The translations under genes and the position numbers were made by a program. A stretch of DNA of 64,000 nucleotides from Myroides pelagicus (GTDB taxonomy: Bacteria; Bacteroidota; Bacteroidia; Flavobacteriales; Flavobacteriaceae), in the NCBI RefSeq assembly GCF_009711055.1, contig NZ_WMJY01000009.1, forward strand, positions 1-64,000, read 5' to 3'. Under the pieces are notes generated by a model, which worked only from the letters and a program-made list of their open reading frames with translations, was not told where the DNA came from and made no database searches. Below are positions 18,480 to 27,549 of this stretch, piece by piece; position 1 is the stretch's first letter, and the number at the start of each line of letters is the position of its first letter.

Positions 18480-18673
18480 CATATCCATACATTTGAAAGA
18501 CGGAAGATATCTAAGTCTCCCCCAAGAAACAACTAACTAAAAGCATTTTCACGATACTGTTCTTAGTGATGGACACAAACATAAAAAAAGAAGTTAGCCC
18601 TTAAACGTACAAAACAATTGGCTATATTTTTTTATATTAGCATATAATCAACTATAAACTAATAAATTACAAA

Positions 18674-20221
18674 ATGACCAATCTAAATAAAGAATTCAGT
18701 ATCGATGAAGTTCTACAGCAACTAGGCTTAAAGGAGGTAAACCTTGGTTCATCAACGGGAGTTGATAATTTTGCTAATGGAACCATTTTAGAATCATATT
18801 CCCCAGTCGATGGAAAACTTATAGGTAAAGTACAAATAAGTACACCAGAAGATTACGAAAGAGTAATGCAAACGGCAACCGAAGCTTTCAAGTCTTGGCG
18901 ATTAGTACCTGCTCCAAAACGAGGAGAAATAGTCCGTCAAATTGGGGAAGAACTACGCCAAAACAAAGAAAACTTAGGTAGATTAGTTTCCTATGAAATG
19001 GGGAAAAGCTTACAAGAAGGACTAGGAGAAGTACAAGAGATGATAGATATCTGTGACTTTGCAGTAGGATTGTCACGCCAACTATACGGATTAACAATGC
19101 ACTCTGAGCGACCACAACATCGCATGTACGAACAATGGCATCCTATAGGCGTAGTCGGTATTATATCTGCTTTTAACTTTCCAGTAGCTGTGTGGAGCTG
19201 GAATACCATGTTAGCTTGGGTTTGTGGGGACGTCTGTATTTGGAAACCAAGTTCTAAGACACCTCTTTGTGGTGTAGCCTGTCAGCATATAATCGCGCGC
19301 GTGTTTAAAACAAATAATATTCCAGAGGGAGTGTGTAATCTTGTGATTGGAAATACTTGTGGAGATTTGATTAACAATGACAAACGAATTCCTTTAGTAT
19401 CATTCACAGGGTCAACACGCATCGGAAGACATGTGTCTCAAGCAGTGGCTACACGATTTGGAAAAACAATTCTCGAATTAGGAGGAAACAATGCTATTAT
19501 AGTATCGGAACATGCAGATATCAATATGGTTTTAGTAGGCGCTGTATTTGGTGCAGTAGGAACAGCTGGACAACGTTGTACAACTACAAGAAGGCTTATT
19601 GTACATGAAGATGTTTATGACAAGACGATTGACATCTTACAAAAGGCTTATGCACAATTAAAAATAGGAAATCCCCTAGATGCTTCCAATCACGTCGGTC
19701 CACTGATTGACCAGTCAGCCGTAAAAGATTACTTAAATGCTATTGAAAAAGCAAAACTTGAAGGAGGTAATATTATAGTAGAAGGAGGTGTATTATCAGG
19801 CGAAGAATATGAAAGTGGTTGCTATGTCAAGCCTTGTATCATTGAAGGAGAAAACCATTTCGAAATTATACAAGCAGAGACCTTTGCTCCTATCTTATAC
19901 ATTATGAAATATAAAGATCTAGAGGAAGCTATTGCTTTTCAAAATGATGTTCCTCAAGGATTATCCTCTTCTATTTTCACAACTAATATGATAGAAATGG
20001 AATTATTCCTTTCCCAAGCAGGTTCTGATTGTGGTATAGCAAATGTAAATATTGGAACATCTGGAGCAGAAATTGGAGGAGCCTTTGGCGGAGAGAAAGA
20101 GACAGGTGGTGGAAGAGAATCAGGATCTGATGCATGGAAAGTATATATGAGAAGACAAACGAACACGATCAATTATGGCACTGAATTACCTTTGGCTCAA
20201 GGTATAAAGTTTGATTTTTAA
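18674..20221 (+). CDS. amaB: Aldehyde dehydrogenase, ALDH7 (alpha-aminoadipic semialdehyde dehydrogenase) type
   Basis: This cytoplasmic NAD-dependent aldehyde dehydrogenase has the catalytic Cys near residue 302 (GQRCTTTRR) and the general-base Glu in ELGGNNA (about 267). The ELGGNNAI and GTAGQRCTTTRRL sequences and the C-terminal GGAFGGEKETGGGRESGSD match the ALDH7/antiquitin group, which oxidises alpha-aminoadipic semialdehyde in lysine catabolism. The 515-aa length fits. Because it follows the dioxygenase gene, a role on 2-aminomuconic semialdehyde was considered, but the motifs favour ALDH7. A 257-nt gap and a terminator separate the two. Confidence 0.87.
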   Translation: MTNLNKEFSIDEVLQQLGLKEVNLGSSTGVDNFANGTILESYSPVDGKLIGKVQISTPEDYERVMQTATEAFKSWRLVPAPKRGEIVRQIGEELRQNKENLGRLVSYEMGKSLQEGLGEVQEMIDICDFAVGLSRQLYGLTMHSERPQHRMYEQWHPIGVVGIISAFNFPVAVWSWNTMLAWVCGDVCIWKPSSKTPLCGVACQHIIARVFKTNNIPEGVCNLVIGNTCGDLINNDKRIPLVSFTGSTRIGRHVSQAVATRFGKTILELGGNNAIIVSEHADINMVLVGAVFGAVGTAGQRCTTTRRLIVHEDVYDKTIDILQKAYAQLKIGNPLDASNHVGPLIDQSAVKDYLNAIEKAKLEGGNIIVEGGVLSGEEYESGCYVKPCIIEGENHFEIIQAETFAPILYIMKYKDLEEAIAFQNDVPQGLSSSIFTTNMIEMELFLSQAGSDCGIANVNIGTSGAEIGGAFGGEKETGGGRESGSDAWKVYMRRQTNTINYGTELPLAQGIKFDF

Positions 20222-20249
20222 CCCAGAAGACAATATATGCTCTATAAAC

Positions 20250-20295
20250 AGAAAAGCAAAGGGGCTCTACAGTGTAGGAGCCCCTTTGCTTTTCT
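20250..20295. terminator. Bidirectional terminator between convergent genes
   Basis: Arms of about 21 bp (20250-20270 and 20274-20295) with a single bulge and a 3-nt loop; the stem includes GCAAAGGGGCTC. It separates the aldehyde dehydrogenase gene from the outer-membrane gene. Confidence 0.85.
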
Positions 20296-20312
20296 ATTCT
20301 ACTAATTCCTGA

Positions 20313-20876
20313 TTAGAATCTATATCCAATATTTACACCTGCATTGAATTCAATTGCAGAAAAACGGTCGTTCACCTCACTACTGAAATTACGTGCTATG
20401 TTCGCAAAAGGATTAATGGTAAATGAATCACCTAAAGCCCATTTATAACCAAACCCCATACCGAAGATAAAGCTATTCATATCTACTTTATCCATATAAG
20501 CTTCATTATTTACATCGTTCCATTTTGTCTCTTCAAAATCACCAAAGCGGTATTTCATAAATGGCGTTAAAACATAACCACTACCATTAGCGTCATCCTT
20601 TCCACCAAAATAATAGTTATAATTCACTGCTAAGCTGTTTGTTTTAAACTTCTGATTTCTGCTTTTCTTTTCTGCATGATAAGAAAAACGATCATTAATA
20701 TTAAAGTTTGCTCCTATTGATTGGTTATGATCAATAAAATGTTCATATCCCAACTCTACAGACGCCAGTACTAATGTATTCAAAACATTAACCTTAACCT
20801 CATTAACTGCTTGTGCTTTTGCACCAAAAGAACCAGCTAAAAATAACAGACCTAAAAGTACTCTTTTCATATTCAA
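20313..20876 (-). CDS. Outer-membrane beta-barrel protein
   Basis: A signal peptide (MNMKRVLLGLLFLAG, cut after AKA near residue 21) precedes a 165-residue region of alternating hydrophobic strands. The protein ends in aromatic GYRF, a typical outer-membrane insertion signal. Strand content fits an eight-stranded barrel resembling DUF3575 or porin-like small barrels. No enzyme motif is seen. It is a single gene; the next gene in the same direction lies 37 nt upstream. Confidence 0.72.
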   Translation of the reverse strand: MNMKRVLLGLLFLAGSFGAKAQAVNEVKVNVLNTLVLASVELGYEHFIDHNQSIGANFNINDRFSYHAEKKSRNQKFKTNSLAVNYNYYFGGKDDANGSGYVLTPFMKYRFGDFEETKWNDVNNEAYMDKVDMNSFIFGMGFGYKWALGDSFTINPFANIARNFSSEVNDRFSAIEFNAGVNIGYRF

Positions 20877-20913
20877 ATTTATTTTTAAAGCGCAAATATA
20901 ATAAAATGCGAAG

Positions 20914-21648
20914 TTAATTGTGATTTCTTCCTACTTCTTCTGGATATAATGTATACACAGGGTCACTTTGCCAATACTCCTTCGAATCAACATCTAATAT
21001 GGAAATCACTCCTTTGAATGCCGCTCCTGTATCAATATTCCAGACATTAGCGAAATGCTGTGGCTCAGAAAAACCAAATAACGTAACGGGTGTATGACCA
21101 ATAAAAATCTCCGAATAATGTTTTAACCTTCTCGGATACAATTCATCTTTAACCGTTAAGTTGGGGTCTTTTGCCATTGCTAATTCCCAAAGTGTACGAT
21201 CCCAATACAAATACTCTTCAAAGAACTCAGCATCAATTCCTTTAGGATTCGTAAAGCCCGCATGAACAAAAAGTCGATTATCACTATCAATATAATAGCG
21301 CTCTAATGACTCAAAAAAATCCATATGGCGGTCCACACTCAAAGGCTCCATCTCCTTGTAAACTTTCAACGTTGCATCTCCACCATGAAACTCCCAGAGC
21401 TTATTTACCTCCTTAGTAATTAGCCATTTGACCAAAAGAGTTTCATGGTTTCCTCTTAAAAAAACACAAGATTGTTTCTCCTTTAACTCAAGCAAGTAAT
21501 CGACTACTTTATCAGGCTCACTCCAGCCATCAACATAGTCTCCTAAAAATATAAGTTTATCCTCTATTGTTACTTCTGCACGTGATAATACCTGACGTAA
21601 CGCCTTGTATCCACCATGAATATCACCAATAACTAATGTTCTCCCCAT
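20914..21648 (-). CDS. Metallophosphoesterase, PPP-like (ApaH/PrpE-type)
   Basis: The calcineurin-like metallophosphoesterase motifs are all present: GDIHGGY near the start, GDYVDGW and RGNHE. The region GHTPV with a C-terminal IDTGAAF also matches bacterial serine/threonine phosphatase and diadenosine-tetraphosphatase relatives. The second motif reads GDYVDGW where PPP enzymes often have GDxVDRG. The substrate may be a phosphoprotein or Np4N; sequence alone does not decide. It starts 5 nt after the stop of the AlbA_2 gene upstream, so the two form an operon. Confidence 0.85.
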   Translation of the reverse strand: MGRTLVIGDIHGGYKALRQVLSRAEVTIEDKLIFLGDYVDGWSEPDKVVDYLLELKEKQSCVFLRGNHETLLVKWLITKEVNKLWEFHGGDATLKVYKEMEPLSVDRHMDFFESLERYYIDSDNRLFVHAGFTNPKGIDAEFFEEYLYWDRTLWELAMAKDPNLTVKDELYPRRLKHYSEIFIGHTPVTLFGFSEPQHFANVWNIDTGAAFKGVISILDVDSKEYWQSDPVYTLYPEEVGRNHN

Positions 21649-21653
21649 AGACC

Positions 21654-22793
21654 TTATTCCATTTCATATTTAAGCTTACGCAAGATACGCATAACTTCCT
21701 TAAAACCATTAAACAACTGAGGGTCACGGTGTGCCTTTAAATAATCTTTAACCTCAATTAACTCATCAATAGCCTGCTCAAAACCGTTGAGATAACACAA
21801 CATCATATTATAACATAACTTGTTTAATATACGCCCCTCCTTAGAAGTAAGCTTTAAGTTATTTTGGATTTTATAGATAACATTTAAACTATTCCTATAA
21901 ATATGTCCCAATATATTTCTGTTATATGTTGGAGGTTCAAACAATACCGTGTTGTAAATCGCATAGGTACCATTTTCGAAAAAGTGAATAGCAACCTCTT
22001 CAAAAGGGTAATAAGAGGTCTTGTCATTTAGTCCTAAATTCAGGTACTCAGTAATAACAAACTCATTATCATCATAGTAAATAGTAACAGCATCTAAATC
22101 CGAGTAAAAGAGTTGTATTTGCTCATTGACAAATAAAATATCAACTCTAGAATAGAAAGGAGTTCCCCGTACCACCTTCTTCTTACCTGCCCAACAAATA
22201 ATAAATTGCTCTTTAAACACACTATACTGTGCTTTCAAATCCTTATGTGTTCCAGCAATAAAACTAACAACCGTGTCCAGCAGCGTCTTGAAGTCAATCT
22301 GAGATACATTCTCTAAGCTCGTCACTACTTTACTATTATCTTCTCCTATGACTTCCTCATTGGGAACAGAAGTACTTCCTACTCTATAGAAAAACATACC
22401 TTCTTCTATATCGCTAATACTTCGCTTGAAAGAAGTCCGCAAATTATTCGGTTTAATAGTCACCAACCCGACCACTTTATCCTTTGGCAATAAATCAAAA
22501 GGAACATTGTCATAAACAATACTTGGTGCATTATCTAAATAAGCATTCACCAAGTTCTGAATTTTACTATCATCATAAAAATCTACGCCGATTATATAAT
22601 TATCAGTATCTTCAATGCCGACAAGCAAATAGGAATTATTCTGAGGATTGGAGTTAGATAGTGCACAGATGTGCTTGAGAAACTTAGCTTTTCCTGATTT
22701 GGTGTGTAGGTTAAGTTGTCTTTTCTTATCGTAAAAGCTATTTTCATCATAATAGCCCAATATATTTTTGATAAGTAAACGCTTGTTAATCAC
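21654..22793 (-). CDS. AlbA_2 (Schlafen-type) domain protein
   Basis: Residues of about 15-150 match the AlbA_2 putative nucleic-acid/nucleotide-binding domain: a N-terminal strand, then KAKFLKHICALSNSN, the SYLLVGIED strand and the IEEGMFFYRVGSTSVPN end. The remaining 230 residues have no motif I recognise and are mainly alpha/beta. AlbA_2 proteins are often annotated as transcriptional regulators or ATP-binding proteins. The fixed pairing with a metallophosphoesterase 5 nt downstream suggests one pathway, not identified. Confidence 0.75.
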   Translation of the reverse strand: MINKRLLIKNILGYYDENSFYDKKRQLNLHTKSGKAKFLKHICALSNSNPQNNSYLLVGIEDTDNYIIGVDFYDDSKIQNLVNAYLDNAPSIVYDNVPFDLLPKDKVVGLVTIKPNNLRTSFKRSISDIEEGMFFYRVGSTSVPNEEVIGEDNSKVVTSLENVSQIDFKTLLDTVVSFIAGTHKDLKAQYSVFKEQFIICWAGKKKVVRGTPFYSRVDILFVNEQIQLFYSDLDAVTIYYDDNEFVITEYLNLGLNDKTSYYPFEEVAIHFFENGTYAIYNTVLFEPPTYNRNILGHIYRNSLNVIYKIQNNLKLTSKEGRILNKLCYNMMLCYLNGFEQAIDELIEVKDYLKAHRDPQLFNGFKEVMRILRKLKYEME

Positions 22794-22959
22794 GGCTAAT
22801 TAATTTTAATTCTTAAAATTATAAAAAGAAAGTCACAATTGACACACAATTAAAAAAGAAGTATTTTAGATTTAACCATATATTAACAACTGTATAAAGA
22901 ATATTTTTCCAATTTGCGTAAAGGTTTAAAAAAGAGTCTATTTAACAAAACAAATAAGT

Positions 22960-23964
22960 ATGAATAATACAGCTTCAAATTATGATATCCGAGAATTAAA
23001 TGAGTTAATAGAAAAAGAAAGTGCTTTCATTGATCTATTAACAATGGAGATGAACAAAGCTATCGTAGGGCAAAAGCATATGATTGACCGACTATTGATT
23101 GGATTAATAGGTAAAGGTCATATTTTATTAGAAGGGGTTCCTGGTCTTGCGAAAACCTTAGCGATAAATACACTCTCTAAAGCAGTACATGGTAGTTTCA
23201 ACAGAATACAGTTTACACCTGATTTACTACCCGCTGACGTTATCGGAACAATGATCTACAACGTAAAAGAAAATGACTTTAGTATACGTAAAGGACCTAT
23301 ATTCGCTAACTTCATCTTAGCTGATGAGATAAACCGTGCTCCAGCAAAAGTACAATCTGCATTATTAGAAGCAATGCAAGAGAAACAAGTAACAATCAGT
23401 GACGAGACTTACTTATTAGATCAACCATTCTTAGTAATGGCAACACAAAACCCAGTAGAGCAAGAAGGGACATATCCATTGCCTGAAGCACAAATGGATC
23501 GTTTCATGCTTAAGACTGTTATTGACTATCCTAAACTAGAAGAAGAGCGATTAGTAATACGTCAAAACCTAGCAGGAGAAAAACCACAAATAAATCCGGT
23601 AGTTACACTTGATCAGATCAGAAGAGCACAAGAAGTGGTCAAACAAGTCTATATGGATGAAAAAATAGAAAAATACATTTTAGATATAGTATTTGCTACA
23701 CGTTTCCCCGAAGAGTTCAAACTAGAAAAACTAAAACCAATGATTAGTTTTGGAGCTTCTCCTCGTGGTAGTATTAACTTAGCAACAGCTGCAAAATGCT
23801 ATGCCTTTATCAAACGTAGAGGTTATGTAATTCCAGAAGATGTACGTGCCGTGGTCGTAGATGTACTAAGACACCGTATTGGGGTAACTTATGAAGCTGA
23901 AGCAGAGAATATTACTTCATTAGACATCATCAACCAAATTGTCAATGAAATTGAAGTGCCTTAA
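22960..23964 (+). CDS. MoxR-family AAA+ ATPase of the Bat operon
   Basis: This cytoplasmic chaperone-like ATPase is thought to act with VWA proteins on metal-cofactor or envelope targets. The Walker A variant GVPGLAKT is near residue 58, the Walker B region is LADEINRAPAKVQ, and the sensor/arginine-finger region is ATQNPVEQEGTYPLPEAQMDRF in part. The 334-aa length is normal. It is the first gene of an eight-gene Bat cluster running to 32638. Confidence 0.95.
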   Translation: MNNTASNYDIRELNELIEKESAFIDLLTMEMNKAIVGQKHMIDRLLIGLIGKGHILLEGVPGLAKTLAINTLSKAVHGSFNRIQFTPDLLPADVIGTMIYNVKENDFSIRKGPIFANFILADEINRAPAKVQSALLEAMQEKQVTISDETYLLDQPFLVMATQNPVEQEGTYPLPEAQMDRFMLKTVIDYPKLEEERLVIRQNLAGEKPQINPVVTLDQIRRAQEVVKQVYMDEKIEKYILDIVFATRFPEEFKLEKLKPMISFGASPRGSINLATAAKCYAFIKRRGYVIPEDVRAVVVDVLRHRIGVTYEAEAENITSLDIINQIVNEIEVP

Positions 23965-23990
23965 TCAATAACAGCTTGAAGATAAAAAAG

Positions 23991-24020
23991 AACCTATTTA
24001 TAATTTACTATGAATAGGTT
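23991..24020 (+). terminator. Weak hairpin between moxR and the DUF58 gene
   Basis: AACCTATT and AATAGGTT arms enclose a 14-nt loop, and only a short, broken T run (TTATA) follows. It may attenuate rather than end transcription of the Bat operon. Confidence 0.4.
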
Positions 24021-24050
24021 TTATAGGTTAAACACTTTGAAAAACTAATT

Positions 24051-24914
24051 ATGGAGACCAAAGACATTTTAAAAAAGGTCAAAAAAATCGAAATAAAGAC
24101 AAAGCGATTAAGTGATCATATCTTCTCGGGTGAGTATCATACTTCCTTTAAAGGAAGAGGTATGACATTCTCTGAAGTGAGACAATATCAGTTTGGTGAT
24201 GATGTTCGAGCGATTGATTGGAATGTTACTGCTCGATATAATGAACCATACATTAAAGTCTTTGAAGAAGAGCGTGAACTGACGTTAATGCTTATGGTTG
24301 ATGTCAGTGGATCAGAAAACTTTGGTTCTACTGATACCTTCAAGAATGAAATAGTTACTGAAATAGCTGCAACTTTAGCCTTTTCGGCAACACAAAACAA
24401 CGATAAAATTGGACTTGTCTTATTTTCTGATCAAATTGAGTTATTCATCCCACCTAAAAAGGGAAAGACACATGTCTTGCGTATTATACGTGAATTACTA
24501 GATTTCAAACCCAAAAGCCAGCAAACCAATGTATCATTAGCTCTTGAATACTTAACTAAAGTACTCAAGAAAAAGGCCATTGTATTTGTATTGTCTGATT
24601 ATATTACACCTGACTTCGAATCTACCTTGAGAATATCTGCCAAAAAACATGATATCACAGGAATTAGAGTCTTTGACAAGCGAGAACGGCTCATTCCTAA
24701 CGTAGGACTAATCAGCGTTTTGGATGCTGAAACAAAGGAAGAAACACTATTAGATACCTCTTCCAAAACAGTAAGAGATGAATACAAAGCTTACTTTGAT
24801 AAAAAGGAACAAAAATTCTTCAAAGTATTTCAAAAGTGTGGGGCAGGAACCATCAATATAGAGGTCAATGATAGTTATGTAAAAAAACTCTTAGGCTACT
24901 TCAAATCAAGATAA
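24051..24914 (+). CDS. DUF58 domain protein (VWA-like) of the Bat operon
   Basis: This 287-aa soluble protein has the DUF58 signature GRGMTFSEVRQYQFGDDVRAIDWNVTARY in the N-terminal part, of which RQYQFGDDVRAIDW is the diagnostic stretch. It is followed by a VWA-like fold with MVDVSGSENF, a MIDAS-like DxSxS site. The family always sits next to MoxR ATPases and probably forms a complex with them. The stop is followed 2 nt later by the next gene's ATG. Confidence 0.9.
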   Translation: METKDILKKVKKIEIKTKRLSDHIFSGEYHTSFKGRGMTFSEVRQYQFGDDVRAIDWNVTARYNEPYIKVFEEERELTLMLMVDVSGSENFGSTDTFKNEIVTEIAATLAFSATQNNDKIGLVLFSDQIELFIPPKKGKTHVLRIIRELLDFKPKSQQTNVSLALEYLTKVLKKKAIVFVLSDYITPDFESTLRISAKKHDITGIRVFDKRERLIPNVGLISVLDAETKEETLLDTSSKTVRDEYKAYFDKKEQKFFKVFQKCGAGTINIEVNDSYVKKLLGYFKSR

Positions 24915-24916
24915 GG

Positions 24917-26539
24917 ATGATTAACAAGAAAATATTATATATACTAACTAGTTTACTATTCTTTAGTACAGCAATACAAGCTCAACCTATCATTGAGTCA
25001 AAAGTTGATACAACAGCAATAAAAATAGGAGGTAATATTCACTATACCATCACTGCCCTAGCAGATAAAGGTACACGTGTCCACTTCCCTGAAAATAATC
25101 AACTAGGAGCATTTGAAATAACTCAAAGTTATCCAACAGATACGATTGTTAAAAATGGCAAAGTAGAATTAGTTAAGAGCTATGACCTAACTAACTTCGA
25201 TGAAGGGGCATACACTCTACCACAATTACCAATAATAGTAGACGCTTCTGTATTCAAAACAGATTCTATAAAGATCAATGTCTTAGGAGTTCAAGTTGAT
25301 ACTCTAAAAACACCGTTATACGATATTAAAGGGATTTCATATAATCAAGCTTCTTTTTCTACATATTGGTATTACATCATATTTGTTATACTCTCACTAG
25401 CCATTGGATTAGCTCTATACCTATTTATCAAATATCGTCAAGAAAAAAATCTTACTGAAGATGATAAATACAAGACACCTTATGAAAAAGCTGTAAAAAA
25501 GCTCAAAAAACTAGAAGAGAAGAAGAACTGGACACGTGGTGATGCTAAACCGTATTACTCTGAAATGAGTATTATCGTAAGAAACTTTTTAGAAGACACC
25601 TTTGACATCTCAGCTCGCGAGATGACAACACATGAAATAATGATGCTTCTGAAAAACACCTTGAATATCAAAAAGATAAAGCTAAAACCTGAAGTAGTTA
25701 AGGAGTTTAAACGTATTCTAGAAACTTCTGACCTCGTGAAATTTGCTAAGTCTCAGCCTTCAGAGAATGAAATAATTGGGGATACAAACAAAATTCAATC
25801 AATTATAGACAACTTAAATGAGGCTTACCCAATATCGGCTGCTACCCAGACTGAAAGAATTCGCTTAAGAGAAGAAAGAAAAAAACGTCGTATGCGATTT
25901 CGTATTTGGGTACCTGTAGGTGTATCAGTTGTATTAATGCTTATTACTGCAATAGGGTACTACTTTACAAGTGCTGGTGAAAGGGAATATAACTTATTCA
26001 CTTTCAACAAGACAAAACGATTACTAGAAAAAGAGTGGATAACTAGTACCTATGGTTCAAACCCAGGGATAACGATCTCCACGCCAACCGTTCTTGTTAG
26101 GAAAAATGAGACAGTATTACAAGAAGCAAAGTTTGAAGGTTTAGAATCAATTCAACAATTCAAATTCAATACACTTGAAGACCCTTTCTGTATTATGCTA
26201 AACAATTCAATAACAAAGAAAGAATTCAAAGCAAAAGAAAAAGATATTATTGCAAATGCAATTAAAATGATTACTCAAAACTACAAAGTGACAGACATCG
26301 AATATGACACTAGTGATTACGACAATGCAAACGGAGTAGTTGGAACAATCATTGAGGGACACTTCAAGATAGAAATCGTAAACTCTGGTAAAATAGAGGA
26401 GAAACTATTTGAAGGTGTATTAACTCAATATGGTGAAAACAGAAGCCTTATCTTTGGCTTTTATCAGAATAATGATGAATTAGGATCCGAATTACTTCAA
26501 CGAGTATTCGAGTCTATTCAATACAATTCAGAAAATTAA
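24917..26539 (+). CDS. BatD-like membrane protein with an unusual C-terminal domain
   Basis: A signal peptide (residues 1 to about 22, IQAQP) is followed by a periplasmic beta-rich region like the start of BatD proteins (about 25-145). A first membrane helix lies at about 151-172. A cytoplasmic segment (about 175-320) resembles DUF4381-type Bat proteins, with REMTTHEIM. A second membrane helix lies at about 330-350. The last 190 residues form an extra domain that starts NLFTFNKTKRLLEKEW; I see no match to a named Bat domain and describe it only as alpha/beta, resembling DUF1795-like folds. It sits between the DUF58 gene and batA, with a 2-nt gap on each side. Confidence 0.75.
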   Translation: MINKKILYILTSLLFFSTAIQAQPIIESKVDTTAIKIGGNIHYTITALADKGTRVHFPENNQLGAFEITQSYPTDTIVKNGKVELVKSYDLTNFDEGAYTLPQLPIIVDASVFKTDSIKINVLGVQVDTLKTPLYDIKGISYNQASFSTYWYYIIFVILSLAIGLALYLFIKYRQEKNLTEDDKYKTPYEKAVKKLKKLEEKKNWTRGDAKPYYSEMSIIVRNFLEDTFDISAREMTTHEIMMLLKNTLNIKKIKLKPEVVKEFKRILETSDLVKFAKSQPSENEIIGDTNKIQSIIDNLNEAYPISAATQTERIRLREERKKRRMRFRIWVPVGVSVVLMLITAIGYYFTSAGEREYNLFTFNKTKRLLEKEWITSTYGSNPGITISTPTVLVRKNETVLQEAKFEGLESIQQFKFNTLEDPFCIMLNNSITKKEFKAKEKDIIANAIKMITQNYKVTDIEYDTSDYDNANGVVGTIIEGHFKIEIVNSGKIEEKLFEGVLTQYGENRSLIFGFYQNNDELGSELLQRVFESIQYNSEN

Positions 26540-26541
26540 AA

Positions 26542-27543
26542 ATGACAAACGTAACTTTCTTAAATCCAGAACTGTTTTGGCTTTTACTTTTACTACCCGT
26601 ATTATTTTACGTGTGGTTTAAAACAAAAACAAAACAACGCCCAACCATAAAGCTTAGTTCTATCAAAGGAATTAAGAGCATTAAATCTTTCCGTATAAAG
26701 TTATTACCATTAACCATTGTATTACGCTTATTAGCTTTTGCTGGATTGATCACTGCTTTAGCACGTCCTCAAATCATCAGTGTAGAACATCAGGTTCATT
26801 CCACACATGGAATTGATATTATAATGGCAATGGATATCTCAGGAAGTATGCTTGCTAGAGATCTTCAACCAAATCGTTTGGAAGCATTAAAACACGTTGC
26901 ATCAGACTTCGTACAACAACGTGTAAATGACCGTATTGGCATTGTAATTTATGCAGCTGAAGCTTATACAAAAACACCTGCTACAAGTGACAAACCACTT
27001 ATTTTAAATGCCCTACGTTCTATTAAATACCGTAATGATATAGAAGACGGTACTGCAATAGGTGTAGGGTTAGGTACGGCTATAAATCGCTTAAAAGAAA
27101 GCCCTGCTAAAAGTAAAGTCATTATCCTATTGACCGATGGGGTAAATAACACTGGAGCTATAGATCCTATCATGGCGGCTAAAATTGCTGAAGAATACAA
27201 AGTTAAGGTCTATACAATCGGAATCGGAACAAATGGACTAGCTGATTCACCCGTGGGAATAAAAGCAAATGGAGAGATTGTATATGAAAAAATACCTGTA
27301 GAGATAGACGAAGAACTAATGAAAGAAATTGCTAAAATGACAGGGGGTAAATACTTTCGCGCAACAGACACTGAAAGCTTAAAAAGCGTCTATGAAGAAA
27401 TTAACACACTGGAAAAAACAAAAATAGACGAACAAAAGTTTGTGAATACAGAAGAAAAATTTCATCTATTTGCTTTAATTAGTTTCTTCTTACTAAGCAT
27501 CGAAATAGTTCTAAGAAAAACATTATTTAGAGGATTTATATAA
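26542..27543 (+). CDS. batA: VWA domain protein BatA
   Basis: The protein has a membrane helix near residues 10-26, another near 55-75, and a von Willebrand A domain from about 90 to 290. The MIDAS motif is DISGS from Asp98, with a following T in TDG (LLTDGVNN). A third membrane helix lies at about 310-328. BatA-type proteins form a membrane complex with BatB and the MoxR ATPase, linked to stress tolerance in Bacteroides and Leptospira. The exact role is unknown. Confidence 0.93.
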   Translation: MTNVTFLNPELFWLLLLLPVLFYVWFKTKTKQRPTIKLSSIKGIKSIKSFRIKLLPLTIVLRLLAFAGLITALARPQIISVEHQVHSTHGIDIIMAMDISGSMLARDLQPNRLEALKHVASDFVQQRVNDRIGIVIYAAEAYTKTPATSDKPLILNALRSIKYRNDIEDGTAIGVGLGTAINRLKESPAKSKVIILLTDGVNNTGAIDPIMAAKIAEEYKVKVYTIGIGTNGLADSPVGIKANGEIVYEKIPVEIDEELMKEIAKMTGGKYFRATDTESLKSVYEEINTLEKTKIDEQKFVNTEEKFHLFALISFFLLSIEIVLRKTLFRGFI

Positions 27544-27549
27544 GTCATT

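Noticed and set aside
18417-18673. Possible riboswitch or regulatory RNA before the aldehyde dehydrogenase gene
   Set aside because: Apart from the dioxygenase terminator no stem or known aptamer motif was seen.
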